From Thaumarchaeota archaeon CSP1-1 (GTDB lineage: Archaea > Thermoproteota > Nitrososphaeria > Nitrososphaerales > Nitrosopumilaceae), in NCBI GenBank assembly GCA_001443365.1, contig LDXL01000001.1:62001-126000 (forward strand): a stretch of 64,000 nucleotides of DNA. Reading direction: 5' to 3'. The first letter of the stretch is position 1, and each line of letters begins with the position of its first letter. The notes below the pieces were generated by a model. It worked only from the letters and a program-made list of their open reading frames with translations. It did not search any database and had not been told where the DNA came from. Made by a program: the position numbers and the translations under genes. Shown piece by piece: positions 42,334 through 50,559 of this stretch.

Positions 42334-43653
42334 CTAATTTTCAATTACAATATCTTCAAATTTCCAAAATGATTCCTTAGGTTTTTGAATATAATCAAGA
42401 ATCCCTTTTTCCTGCAACTGTCTTACAATAAAGGCCGAATATGCAGGAGCACCGGTTGCTCCAGGTGAATTGTAATTAATTATATGAAATGAATTTTTTC
42501 CGTTAAGTTCTAAGATATCTGACATAAACGTCCCTTTTGGAGTAATAATTGGTGTCCTTATTCCAGCAGTACCATGTTCTGAAAAATATTCAGGTCTTAT
42601 GGAAGGAATAAACTGTTGAACTCTGTATACCATCGCTGATTTTGAAACCGAACTCAAAAATTCCTTTGAGATTAATTTTAAAAAAGAACGATTTGTAAAA
42701 AGTTTCATTACATTTCCGCTAAAGATTTCACGGATTTTAGATACAGCCTGGGTTAATTCACCAGTATATCCTTCATAGGTTTCAGGAGTCATTACAGGAA
42801 CTGCATTTGGTCCAATTTCCGTCCTTCCGTCTGCTCGTTTGATCCAATGAGGGTCTAAGAATGGAAATTCGGAAAACCTTGCTACAGAGTAAACGTTAGT
42901 TTTAACCAAATCTGCATATTTTTTGTCAGCTACCCAATATTCTCCACGAAAATGTAGATCATTATATTGTAATGCCAAACCGAATTTTTTTGCGATGTCA
43001 AGTGAATTACCACCACTACAGTTTATGATAAATTTTGAAACAAGAGTTGAATTGTCAGAAAATGTTAGTTTTACTTCTGAATTTTCTTCTACGTCTTTTA
43101 CATGATGATTGAATAGAAACTTTGTTCCATTTTTTTCGGATTCTTTTTGGAGTTCTTTTGTAAAAATTCCATAATCAGTTGATACATCACGCTTACAAAA
43201 AAGACCTGAATAAGCTTTGAGATTTGGTTCTTTTTTTGTTAATTCTTTTGAATCAAGTAGTTCTAGCTGTCCCTCGGGAATTCCATTTTCTGCTCCCCAT
43301 TTTAGATACTTTTCAAGAGTTTTGTGTTGTGGCTCTTTGATAGCTACCTCAATAGTTCCTACCTCACTCCATGGTAGATTTTTCTTTTTTGCTAGTATTT
43401 CCCATAAATCATGTGATATTAGTGAAGAGATTGCAGATACCTTCCTTTTTTTTGGATCAAGATAAAATGGTGCATGAACAACACCAGTGTTTCTACTGCT
43501 TGTATGCTTAGCGACAGTATTTTCCTTTTCAATTACACATACTTTGATATCATAAAGTGTTGATAACCAATATGAGATAGTGGTTCCAAGAATTCCCCCT
43601 CCAATTATTGCAATATCATATTTTTCCAATGAATTACTTTGAAGTACATACAA
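42334..43653 (-). CDS. FAD-dependent oxidoreductase (LhgO/DAO family)
   Basis: 439 aa. A Rossmann motif IAIIGGGILGTTISYWLSTLYDIKVCVIEKE (about 15-45), SSRNTGVVHAPFYLDP near 52-67 and a C-terminal GIRTPIITPKGTFMSDIL near 366-383 place it with L-2-hydroxyglutarate oxidase-like and glycerol-3-phosphate/D-amino acid oxidase enzymes. Substrate unknown; the SSRNTGVVHA stretch favours the L-2-hydroxyglutarate group. The start could lie a few residues later. Confidence 0.85.
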   Translation of the reverse strand: MYVLQSNSLEKYDIAIIGGGILGTTISYWLSTLYDIKVCVIEKENTVAKHTSSRNTGVVHAPFYLDPKKRKVSAISSLISHDLWEILAKKKNLPWSEVGTIEVAIKEPQHKTLEKYLKWGAENGIPEGQLELLDSKELTKKEPNLKAYSGLFCKRDVSTDYGIFTKELQKESEKNGTKFLFNHHVKDVEENSEVKLTFSDNSTLVSKFIINCSGGNSLDIAKKFGLALQYNDLHFRGEYWVADKKYADLVKTNVYSVARFSEFPFLDPHWIKRADGRTEIGPNAVPVMTPETYEGYTGELTQAVSKIREIFSGNVMKLFTNRSFLKLISKEFLSSVSKSAMVYRVQQFIPSIRPEYFSEHGTAGIRTPIITPKGTFMSDILELNGKNSFHIINYNSPGATGAPAYSAFIVRQLQEKGILDYIQKPKESFWKFEDIVIEN

Positions 43654-43717
43654 TTAATTGATTTTGAAAAAGCGGAAAGAGAGTTAGAATATTAGTTAAA
43701 ATCCATACGTAAATTAT

Positions 43718-43725
43718 GATATATA
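43718..43725 (+). promoter_or_regulatory. TATA box of Cys/His miniprotein
   Basis: GATATATA, centred about 26 nt before ATG 43748, which supports that short gene as real and leaderless. Confidence 0.5.
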
Positions 43726-43747
43726 CTAGAACAAATCAGACTTTTGC

Positions 43748-43885
43748 ATGGCAAATATGAAATGTGTATCCTGTGGAATTGGATTCTTTTCTCCTACTGG
43801 TTCTGACAAATGTTCTAGATGTGCAGCAAAAGAACCACAATCTGAAGGAAGTCATGATTCCTGTGGTTGTGGACATAGCCACTAA
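43748..43885 (+). CDS. 45-aa zinc-ribbon miniprotein
   Basis: ATG 43748 to TAA 43883. It reads MANMKCVSCGIGFFSP, then KCSRCAAKEP and the tail SCGCGHSH. Cys6/Cys9 and Cys22/Cys25 form a C4 zinc site; the CGCGHSH end could bind another metal such as nickel or copper. A TATA box at the proper distance supports expression. Confidence 0.65.
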   Translation: MANMKCVSCGIGFFSPTGSDKCSRCAAKEPQSEGSHDSCGCGHSH

Positions 43886-43934
43886 TTCTTTTTTTCTTTC
43901 ACTATACAAAAATCATAATTCAAATTTTGCATGT

Positions 43935-44246
43935 TTAGAAATCCTTTGGAATATGATTATTTTGTTTTAGCCAATCTACTTGTGGCAAAGTAAATCTCCA
44001 TAAAATATCTCCTCTTTCAGCTTGTTTGAAATCCCACGGAGCAATTATTACAATATCATTATCACGAATCCAAATTTTGCGTTTTAGTTTTCCTCTAATT
44101 CTACCTCTTCGAGTAATGCCATCAGAACATTTTACAATGAGGTTTTCACCTCCAAGCATTTTTAGTACTCTGCCAAAAAGTTCACCTTGTTCAGGTAAAC
44201 GAATTGTTTTTAATTCGCTTTCACTTTTGACTTGACGTTTTCCCAC
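43935..44246 (-). CDS. eif1a: Translation initiation factor aIF1A
   Basis: 103 aa from GTG 44246; the ATG 4 nt upstream is out of frame. The OB fold includes GELFGRVLKMLGGENLIVKCSDGITRRGRIRGKLKRKIWI (about 20-59). Basic N-terminus and a hydrophilic end. It binds the A site of the small subunit in initiation. TATA-like ATTATATA (minus strand, 44268-44275) is about 25 nt before the GTG, so the transcript is leaderless. Confidence 0.94.
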   Translation of the reverse strand: MGKRQVKSESELKTIRLPEQGELFGRVLKMLGGENLIVKCSDGITRRGRIRGKLKRKIWIRDNDIVIIAPWDFKQAERGDILWRFTLPQVDWLKQNNHIPKDF

Positions 44247-44267
44247 CCATCTGCATTGTGCAGTGTG

Positions 44268-44275
44268 TATATAAT
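44268..44275 (-). promoter_or_regulatory. TATA box of aIF1A
   Basis: The minus strand reads ATTATATA about 25 nt upstream of the GTG start at 44246; this supports the GTG as start codon. Confidence 0.5.
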
Positions 44276-44352
44276 TGTGGAGTCAAAATTGAGAGTACAA
44301 GTGATATAATTAGAAAAATAAACAGGTTCGAATGATTACTGAACAGTATGTA

Positions 44353-44460
44353 TTATTTTGGGTGTTCTCTCATATAGTAATCATCAACACATTCTTTACA
44401 ACAAAATTCACTACTAAATAATTCAAATTCCTTCCCACAGTTTTTACATTTTAAATTCAT
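44353..44460 (-). CDS. 35-aa zinc-knuckle miniprotein
   Basis: The ATG is complementary to 44458-44460 and the TAA to 44353-44355. It reads MNLKCKNCGKEFELF, then EFCCKECVDDYYMREHPK. Cys5/Cys8 and Cys21/Cys24 (CCKEC) give a TRASH/zinc-ribbon-like site. It follows the basic miniprotein by 30 nt on the same strand, so the pair is likely co-transcribed. Confidence 0.6.
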   Translation of the reverse strand: MNLKCKNCGKEFELFSSEFCCKECVDDYYMREHPK

Positions 44461-44490
44461 AGTTACTAATCTTAAAAAAAAGAATTGATT

Positions 44491-44601
44491 CTAACGTTTT
44501 CTACTTCTACTTTTAGAACCTTTCTTTGCTGCTGCATTTCGTTTTCTAGTACGAGCAGCTTTTTTTGCTGCAGCGCTACGCTGAGCTTTTGTCTGTGCCA
44601 T
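44491..44601 (-). CDS. 36-aa Lys/Arg/Ala-rich basic protein
   Basis: The ATG is complementary to 44599-44601 and the TAG to 44491-44493. It reads MAQTKAQRSAAAKKAARTR, then KRNAAAKKG and SKSRSRKR. Over 40 per cent is Lys/Arg, and the AAAKK repeats resemble histone H1-like or small ribosome-associated tails. It probably binds DNA or rRNA. A TATA box inside a palindrome lies 22-38 nt upstream and a longer palindrome further up, suggesting tight control. Confidence 0.6.
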   Translation of the reverse strand: MAQTKAQRSAAAKKAARTRKRNAAAKKGSKSRSRKR

Positions 44602-44622
44602 CTTACAATATAGAACTTATCC

Positions 44623-44639
44623 CTAGTCTTATAGACTAG
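44623..44639 (-). promoter_or_regulatory. Palindrome enclosing the TATA box of the basic protein
   Basis: CTAGTCT-TAT-AGACTAG: perfect 7-nt arms with the TATA-like core at the centre, about 29 nt before the ATG at 44601. A repressor bound here would block TBP. Confidence 0.5.
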
Positions 44640-44663
44640 AAGTGTACATTTTTTACGTCATTA

Positions 44664-44699
44664 TACCATTTACAGAAGTTCAAACTTCATGAAATGGTA
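44664..44699. promoter_or_regulatory. 36-bp near-perfect palindrome
   Basis: TACCATTT, ACA, GAAGTT-CA-AACTTC, ATG, AAATGGTA: outer 8-nt arms and inner 6-nt arms pair perfectly, separated by symmetric 3-nt interruptions. It lies 63-98 nt upstream of the basic miniprotein and about 160 nt from tRNA-Ser. It could be an operator for a dimeric regulator, a terminator-like hairpin or the relic of a small mobile element. Confidence 0.6.
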
Positions 44700-44736
44700 A
44701 TTACCTAAAACAAGAAGTGATACTAAATCTTCTTCA

Positions 44737-44835
44737 ATGTCGCAAAAAATAACATTAGAAATTTATCAACACCAGATAAAACATGGACAAATTCATCTAT
44801 TGAATTTAGGAAAGTTCCCTCTAAGAATTACGTAG
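44737..44835 (+). CDS. Possible 32-aa ORF
   Basis: ATG 44737 to TAG 44833, reading MSQKITLEIYQHQIKH and ending GKFPLRIT. No Cys pattern or family; only an open frame in a gap of about 250 nt between the basic miniprotein and tRNA-Ser. Reported with low confidence. Confidence 0.15.
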   Translation: MSQKITLEIYQHQIKHGQIHLLNLGKFPLRIT

Positions 44836-44859
44836 TAAGGGCTCAACGGTAACGTAAGG

Positions 44860-44958
44860 CGCCGGGAGAGAGATTTGAACTCTCGAACCCTTGCGAGTAC
44901 GCGCTCTATGGTATAGTTATTTCCAGGCGCGCGCCCTACCAGGCTAGGCGACCCCGGC
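44860..44958 (-). tRNA. tRNA-Ser (GGA) with 15-nt intron
   Basis: Acceptor arms GCCGGGG and TCCCGGC pair (last pair G-T) with discriminator G. D arm GCCT/GGGC, anticodon stem CGCGC/GCGCG, T arm GAGAG-TTCAAAT-CTCTC, and a long variable arm ACTC-GCAA-GGGT fit class II tRNA-Ser. The anticodon loop is 22 nt; removing 15 nt (44906-44920, minus strand ATAACTATACCATAG) after position 37 leaves CTGGAAA with anticodon GGA. Position 37/38 is the canonical archaeal intron site. Confidence 0.93.
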
Positions 44959-45029
44959 ATTTTATTCGCCAGAGTAACTGCTACAAGACTGATTATATAA
45001 TAGGTTATACTGGTGAAAAATTTTACGGA

Positions 45030-45473
45030 TTATTTGTGGATGTTTATTGTAATTGATTTTTTGACAGTTAATGCTTCATCAGTTCCACTTGAAGTAATCT
45101 TGTATGTTCCTGCTGATGCTGGATCGCCATCATTTTTGATCTGGTTCCATACGAAAATTATTTCTTGTTTTGGTTCAAGAGTGGATATAACCTGTGCAGC
45201 AATTGGAGTATAGAGTACTCTTCCATCCAATCCAGTAATCTGTAGGCCATAGGATGCATCAGAGAAGGTCAAGGATCTAGTTCCCGAATTGATTATTTTT
45301 ATTTTAATTTCTTCGGCTTGATCAAAATCTGTTTTATCAGTTACAATAGAAAGAGAGGAGCCTTCTACAAATTCTAATTGCTCTCCATTTTTTTGAGTTA
45401 CTAAAAACAAACCAACTAAAGCTCCTGCTGTAATGCCAATAACTACTGCCAAAATCAGACCTCGTGGAAACAT
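45030..45473 (-). CDS. Membrane-anchored beta-sandwich surface protein
   Basis: 147 aa. A signal anchor (residues 3-25, PRGLILAVVIGITAGALVGLFLV) precedes an outside domain with SLSIVTDKTDFDQAEEIKIKIINSGTRSLTFSDASYG, PKQEIIFVWNQ and GTYKITSSG, the pattern of Ig-like or intracellular-proteinase-inhibitor (BsuPI-like) sandwiches. No catalytic residues. Its role is unknown; it may be a surface adaptor. Confidence 0.7.
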   Translation of the reverse strand: MFPRGLILAVVIGITAGALVGLFLVTQKNGEQLEFVEGSSLSIVTDKTDFDQAEEIKIKIINSGTRSLTFSDASYGLQITGLDGRVLYTPIAAQVISTLEPKQEIIFVWNQIKNDGDPASAGTYKITSSGTDEALTVKKSITINIHK

Positions 45474-45499
45474 CTTCAGAATCCTATCGTAAATGACTT

Positions 45500-46498
45500 T
45501 TATTTGTTAGTAGATTGTTTTGAGTGCCACCTTTTAGGATAGGTGCTAGGAGCCATTATGATTCGTTTTGTCTCAAATGCGTATCCCTTTGTATTTTCCT
45601 TAATATCAGCTTCAGATAACAGTGATTTTGCAAGAGCCACAACTTCTCCTTTTTGGGTATAGATAGCCACAAGATCATCTTTTTTGAGATTAGGTGAGAC
45701 TTGTAAAACTCCAGGAATTGCTAGTTGAGCCCCGTGACATAATGCATCTACTGCAGAATCACGGATTACAACTGATTTTAATTCACTTAATACATGTTCA
45801 ATAGGTCTAATTAATTCCAAAAGTTTAGAATCATCTTTTTTTTCAGTCCATAAAGAATATGCATTTGCAAGCTCATGAAGAGTTACAAGATGTGAGTTTT
45901 CTGTAAATTGATGAACTCTTGTACGACGTAGCTCAATCATAGTAGCACCTGGACCTAATATTTCACCAATATCATAGATTAGCTTTCGAATGTATGTACC
46001 AGCTTCGCATAAAATTCGTAAGAGTAATAGACGTTCTTTTTGTTCTAACAATTCAAGCTCGTAAATGGTTCGTGTTCTTGTTTGCCTAAGAACTGCAGAA
46101 CGCTGTGGAGGTTTTTGATAAATTTCTCCGGTAAATTCTTCTAAAACTTTTTTTAGTTTTTCTTTAGAAGGCAACGAATGTAATCTACCTAATGCATGGT
46201 ACTCCTTTGGTCCATAAAGCAAGACCTCTAATGCTTTGGTACCGTCTCCCAAGCCCATTGGTAAAACTCCAGATACTTGAGGATCCAAAGTCCCACTATG
46301 ACCTGCTTTAGGAATTTTTAAAATTCTTTTCAACCATGCTACAGTCTCATGACTCGTTGGTCCTGGAGGTTTGTCTAGTAAAATAAATCCATACTTTAGT
46401 AGCTGATCTAAACTTCGTTTATCATAATATGTACCATAATTGTTGTCAGTAATATCCTGATCAATTTCTGTAAGATTTTGCAATTGTTTTAGAGTCAA
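45500..46498 (-). CDS. cbf5: tRNA/rRNA pseudouridine synthase Cbf5
   Basis: 332 aa. The TruB catalytic motif is AGHSGTLDPQVSGVLP near 65-80, with Asp72 as nucleophile. LLDKPPGPTSH near 40-50 is the other N-terminal motif, and a PUA domain fills about 250-325. It is the enzyme of H/ACA ribonucleoproteins and also makes tRNA Psi55. It overlaps cmk by 4 nt and is last in the leftward super-operon. Confidence 0.95.
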   Translation of the reverse strand: MTLKQLQNLTEIDQDITDNNYGTYYDKRSLDQLLKYGFILLDKPPGPTSHETVAWLKRILKIPKAGHSGTLDPQVSGVLPMGLGDGTKALEVLLYGPKEYHALGRLHSLPSKEKLKKVLEEFTGEIYQKPPQRSAVLRQTRTRTIYELELLEQKERLLLLRILCEAGTYIRKLIYDIGEILGPGATMIELRRTRVHQFTENSHLVTLHELANAYSLWTEKKDDSKLLELIRPIEHVLSELKSVVIRDSAVDALCHGAQLAIPGVLQVSPNLKKDDLVAIYTQKGEVVALAKSLLSEADIKENTKGYAFETKRIIMAPSTYPKRWHSKQSTNK

Positions 46499-47055
46499 AG
46501 CATCTCTTTCACAGTGGATTTTGCAATTTCGAGAACCTTTGTGGCATCAAGTTCATCAGTATCGATAATTTTATCAAATATACTCAAGTTCTCACCAAAA
46601 TCAAAGTTGTATAATTTCTTGTATAGTTTTTTGTTCTCTTCATATCTCTTTTTTACAATTGCAAGAGCTTCTTTTTCATCCATATTATCTCTAGTTTTCA
46701 TTCTTCTTGCACTGTTTTCAAGCGTTCCAGCGAGCCAAATTTTGATACCATCGTCTACAAGCCAAGGTAGAGTATAACTGGTTATCACTATATTTCCTTT
46801 CAAAAAAAGTTCTCTTAGTTTGTTATCCACTTTTTTATCAAATTCAGGATTTTCACTTCGTTGACTTAAAAATTTCATTCCTTCAGACGTGTCCCACCAA
46901 TCATCGCCGTCTGTTTGGAAACCTTGTTCCTTAGCAAGCTCCTTTAGAATGTCACCACCTCCAAGGTAAGTTAAATCAAATTCTTTTGCTAGTCCTTTTG
47001 CAACGGTAGTTTTTCCAATCGCAGGAGGGCCGGAAATAATTACTGATTTCTTCAA
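46495..47055 (-). CDS. cmk: Cytidylate kinase
   Basis: 186 aa. P-loop SGPPAIGKTTVAKGLA near 8-23 and a lid with RRMKTRDNMDEKEAL near 117-131. It phosphorylates CMP/dCMP. In archaea cmk usually sits between rpl34e and rpl14e; here it directly joins the EMC3-like gene and cbf5 with 4-nt overlaps. Confidence 0.92.
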   Translation of the reverse strand: MKKSVIISGPPAIGKTTVAKGLAKEFDLTYLGGGDILKELAKEQGFQTDGDDWWDTSEGMKFLSQRSENPEFDKKVDNKLRELFLKGNIVITSYTLPWLVDDGIKIWLAGTLENSARRMKTRDNMDEKEALAIVKKRYEENKKLYKKLYNFDFGENLSIFDKIIDTDELDATKVLEIAKSTVKEML

Positions 47056-47675
47056 CCTATATCCATTGAGGTTTTGGTAAGCTTCATTATAATGCCACTA
47101 AACGCAATTGATGTCAAAAAATACCAAGCCCAAAAATAAAGTTCGTTTTCTTGTTTACATATTTCACCGTCAACTTTTTCAGCAGTACAAGTAAGTTGGA
47201 AAAAATCTCCAGGTATTACGTTTAAAGAAATAGGAGAAATAGCCACGGTATAGGCAAACATCTGTGGTAAGACGAAATAAAATATCAATAATAGAGGAAT
47301 AATTGTAATCATCATAGGCCTCATATTCATTTGCATCATTTCCATGCTCATCTTATTCATGTATGGAGATTTTTTGTTCAAGTTTGCAATTCTTTCTTTA
47401 TCCTTAGAACGAAATGCTGCCATACGTTCCTTCTGCCAAGATCTTGTTTCTTGCATTATTCTTTTTAGCTTGACTCGATCAACTAATTTTCTCCTTACTC
47501 CTGCATTGAAAAGATTAAGCAATATGGAAATTCCTAGAATTCCTAAAGCAGATGGAAGCATTCCTTTGATAAGTGGATCTGCGCTTCCAAGTGGACCTTG
47601 CTGTAGTCCAAATAAATCATCTTGCAGGAAAATTGAATTTAAAAAGTGTAATACAAAACTAAATTCTGGAGTCAT
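47052..47675 (-). CDS. EMC3/TMCO1-like membrane insertase (DUF106)
   Basis: 207 aa. Three membrane segments at about 40-57, 122-145 and 180-200, with a basic coil between the first two (VDRVKLKRIMQETRSWQKERMAAFRSKDKERIANLNKK). This is the archaeal Oxa1-superfamily (DUF106) layout, related to EMC3. It helps insert membrane proteins beside SecY, which precedes adk upstream. Overlaps adk and cmk by 4 nt each. Confidence 0.88.
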   Translation of the reverse strand: MTPEFSFVLHFLNSIFLQDDLFGLQQGPLGSADPLIKGMLPSALGILGISILLNLFNAGVRRKLVDRVKLKRIMQETRSWQKERMAAFRSKDKERIANLNKKSPYMNKMSMEMMQMNMRPMMITIIPLLLIFYFVLPQMFAYTVAISPISLNVIPGDFFQLTCTAEKVDGEICKQENELYFWAWYFLTSIAFSGIIMKLTKTSMDIG

Positions 47676-48262
47676 ATCTCTATTGCAGATATCACAGTGT
47701 TGGCTGCTTCTTCAACCTTTCCTTCAGTATTGAGGACTGGTTTCATAGGAGAGCCTGAAAATACAGAACAGCTTGAAAGCATTGCATCATGAATTGCCAT
47801 CTCTTTTTTGATACTGTCAATTGATACAATATCACGATTGCGAGTTGTATCCTTCATTCTACGATTATAGATTTCTTCAGGTCGAGCATAAACTGAAATA
47901 AAATTAGATGGTTTTATTATTTGTAAAACGTGATAGGGCAGCCCTGGGTAAAATCCTGCGTTAGTTGCAATGAACGCATGAGTATCAATGATTACTAGAT
48001 CATCTTTTAATTTTGCAATTTTTTCAGCTGCTAATCTTTGAAGATTTTTTTGTACATCCATTGGAAGTTTTCTTAACTCATCTCTATCTTTAATGCCAAT
48101 TTTTTTGGCTTCTTCAAACATTGCTGTTCCAAAACTTTGTACACTAACACTTTTTTTTCTATTATTTAGAATTTCCACAATTTTAGAAACAAGGGTAGAT
48201 TTCCCAACACCGGGAATTCCAACCATTACTACTTTCTTACTTTCTGCCAAGTAATGCACCAA
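47672..48262 (-). CDS. adkA: Adenylate kinase, archaeal type
   Basis: 196 aa. P-loop VGIPGVGKSTLVSKI near 14-28; archaeal trimeric AdkA class. The start at 48262 overlaps secY by 26 nt; a TTG at 48250 giving MAESKKVVMVGIPG would be a usual AdkA beginning and is equally possible. It interconverts ATP, AMP and ADP. Confidence 0.93.
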   Translation of the reverse strand: MVHYLAESKKVVMVGIPGVGKSTLVSKIVEILNNRKKSVSVQSFGTAMFEEAKKIGIKDRDELRKLPMDVQKNLQRLAAEKIAKLKDDLVIIDTHAFIATNAGFYPGLPYHVLQIIKPSNFISVYARPEEIYNRRMKDTTRNRDIVSIDSIKKEMAIHDAMLSSCSVFSGSPMKPVLNTEGKVEEAANTVISAIEI

Positions 48263-49667
48263 GCCGTGGCATAACCACTTCTACTTGTTCCTTGATTAGT
48301 TGGTTGTAATAATTAATCAAGATATCCACCATTAACAGTATTCCAATTCCAGATCCAAATACTCCCAACACATCAGAAACTCCTGCTAACAATCCAAGTA
48401 TAGCTGAACCGATTATAGTAACCGATGGGATGTATTTGTTAAGCAAGACCTCTATTGGTTCATTTGATCGTCTAAAGCCTGGCACCTGCACATCTGCATC
48501 AAGAAGATTCTTTGCAGCACTTTTCGGAGAAAGTCCTCCAAGTTCTACCCAAAGTTTTCCAAATACAATTACTATAGCAATCATAAAAATTACATAACCA
48601 ACTGCTCTTAACGGATCTAATGCAACAACATCCAGTCCCCTGGGCGGAGTAATATAGTAAATCAATCCTCCAATTGGTGTGGATGGACTCGTTGGATCAA
48701 ACTGTGCTAAAATATTCATAAAGGCATTATTGTTTTGAGGATTAACGTTAGCCCAAAGCATTTGTCCTATAAAGACAGCATTTGCAGTAAGTGCTGATGC
48801 TAAAATTACAGGAATGTTTGATACGTACATTAGTTTGATTGGATAAACTGCAGAAAATCCCCTATATTTTGTTGAGACAATTGGAATTTCTATCTTCATT
48901 CCTTGTGTATATACAAGAATAAGTAAAATCCCTGCAGTAAGACACAGTCCGAATATACTTGGCAGTTGGTTATACCTAAAGAATACATTTGCAAGATCTC
49001 CTGCCATTGCTGATTCTCCTATAAACGGGAATATTCCTATAGAGAATCCATCACCAGCTGGGAGAGGACTAAACATACTCCAAAGAATTTGCTGAGCAAC
49101 GCCTGCCATAATGAAAAGGCTGATTCCACTACCTAGTCCCCATCCTTTCTGAACAGTTTCATCCAAAAACATGATAATTATCGACGCGCCCATAAGCTGT
49201 CCAATTAGTACATACAGATGGGATGGTTCTGCCATACCTGGACCATATACAGCAATTCCATAAACCGCTGATTCAGCAATTATTACAATGTATGTTACAA
49301 GCTTTGTAGCTGTTTGAAACACGCCACGCTCCTCTGGCTTTTTAAAATCAAATTTTAAAATGTCAGAACCTCTCAATAGCTGCATCAACAATCCTGCAGT
49401 TACTATTGGTCCAATTCCTAGCTCAACTAAGGTTCCTTGTTGGGATGCAAAAATTACTCTTGCAAAAGCAAGAAAGTCAAATTCTGGTGTTGTTGCACCA
49501 AAAAGCGGTGTTTGACCCATTATCATGTAGATGAGTAGAATACCACCACACCACAAAAGCCGTTTTTGTAGTGAGAGTTTCTTTTTAGGTTTTGGGACTT
49601 GAGGAATATATGGTTCTGTTTTTGTTACTATTTTTCTGAGAAACGCAGTAGCGCTGCCTTCAGCCAT
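48237..49667 (-). CDS. secY: Protein translocase subunit SecY
   Basis: 476 aa with ten hydrophobic helices. SecY markers are LLMQLLRGSDILKFDFKKPEERGVFQTATK near 90-120, TKYRGFSAVYPIKLMYVSNIPVILASALTANAVF near 264-297, and the C-terminal YNQLIKEQVEVVMPRLGALLGRK. It forms the SecYE channel with SecE at 60959. Overlaps L15 by 8 nt. Confidence 0.96.
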   Translation of the reverse strand: MAEGSATAFLRKIVTKTEPYIPQVPKPKKKLSLQKRLLWCGGILLIYMIMGQTPLFGATTPEFDFLAFARVIFASQQGTLVELGIGPIVTAGLLMQLLRGSDILKFDFKKPEERGVFQTATKLVTYIVIIAESAVYGIAVYGPGMAEPSHLYVLIGQLMGASIIIMFLDETVQKGWGLGSGISLFIMAGVAQQILWSMFSPLPAGDGFSIGIFPFIGESAMAGDLANVFFRYNQLPSIFGLCLTAGILLILVYTQGMKIEIPIVSTKYRGFSAVYPIKLMYVSNIPVILASALTANAVFIGQMLWANVNPQNNNAFMNILAQFDPTSPSTPIGGLIYYITPPRGLDVVALDPLRAVGYVIFMIAIVIVFGKLWVELGGLSPKSAAKNLLDADVQVPGFRRSNEPIEVLLNKYIPSVTIIGSAILGLLAGVSDVLGVFGSGIGILLMVDILINYYNQLIKEQVEVVMPRLGALLGRK

Positions 49668-50085
49668 TGTTTGCTAACACCTCGCCCCCTGCTTGCTTTA
49701 CTTTTTCTTGTGCTGATGCAGTTGATTGATTGATCTTTACTGTGTATGCATTTGTTACTTGGCCTCCGCCTAGAAGTTTGTCATATCCCATACTGTTTAG
49801 GTCGAGAATATTTTTTTCTCCTTCCTTTGTTCCAGATTTTGCAAACAAGTCATCAAGGTCACGAACACTAGTCCATTTTTTTATGATATTTGGGTGAGGT
49901 GGATGAGTAGAATCATGACCAAAATGATCTGGGAATTCCTTTAACATTGTATGAACATGATGCTTTAGCAACCCTGATTGACCAAGGCCTCCTTTATGGC
50001 CACTTGCTCTATGTTGTCCAACTTGGCCCCAACCATGAGTTCTTGAACCTCTAAGTTTTCGAGTCTTTCGTAATCTTGTAGGCAA
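49660..50085 (-). CDS. rpl15: Ribosomal protein uL15
   Basis: 141 aa. N-terminal TRLRKTRKLRGSRTHGWGQVGQHRASGHKGGLGQSG (3-38) is the loop that reaches rRNA, followed by the globular domain with VTNAYTVKINQSTASAQEKVKQAGGEV. It sits between L30 and SecY as in other archaea. Confidence 0.95.
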   Translation of the reverse strand: MPTRLRKTRKLRGSRTHGWGQVGQHRASGHKGGLGQSGLLKHHVHTMLKEFPDHFGHDSTHPPHPNIIKKWTSVRDLDDLFAKSGTKEGEKNILDLNSMGYDKLLGGGQVTNAYTVKINQSTASAQEKVKQAGGEVLANNG

Positions 50086-50086
50086 G

Positions 50087-50554
50087 TTACATCATTCTCC
50101 TGATTAGTGTGTTTAATTCTTTATTGTGGCCAAGAACACCTTTTTGGCCATACAATTTTTTGGTACTTCTTTTAAATCCCTTTTTAGGAGGTGCCAAGGC
50201 AAACCAAGGTTTTAGTGGACTAAGTTTTGATAATGAGGATTTTCCTTCAGTAAGCGAAGATGCAAGTTCATCTATAGTCTTAAAGCCAATCTCTGCAAGG
50301 TCATCAGGAGTAATTTTTTTGTATCCTGCTTTTCTTCCTTTCTTGTCTAACAATTCCTTTGTTGTTGAGATATCGATTTCTTGCCAAGAAATATAATGCT
50401 GAATTTTTTTTAACATTCCCAATGTGTTATCTTTAGCTGGAATAATAGTAGCTCTGAATTTCTTATCCAATTTTAAGAGTTTTAATGTAGTCACAGCCCA
50501 GTGTGGTACGTCTGCTTGTCCTGTAATTCTTAAAACCAAAAAAGCCTGTGCCAT
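50087..50554 (-). CDS. rpl30: Ribosomal protein uL30
   Basis: 155 aa. AFLVLRITGQADVPHWAVTTLKLLKLDKKFRATIIPA opens the protein as in archaeal L30 (longer than bacterial L30), and PPKKGFKRSTKKLYGQKGVLGHNKELNTLIRRMM closes it. Confidence 0.95.
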   Translation of the reverse strand: MAQAFLVLRITGQADVPHWAVTTLKLLKLDKKFRATIIPAKDNTLGMLKKIQHYISWQEIDISTTKELLDKKGRKAGYKKITPDDLAEIGFKTIDELASSLTEGKSSLSKLSPLKPWFALAPPKKGFKRSTKKLYGQKGVLGHNKELNTLIRRMM

Positions 50555-50559
50555 GCTAT

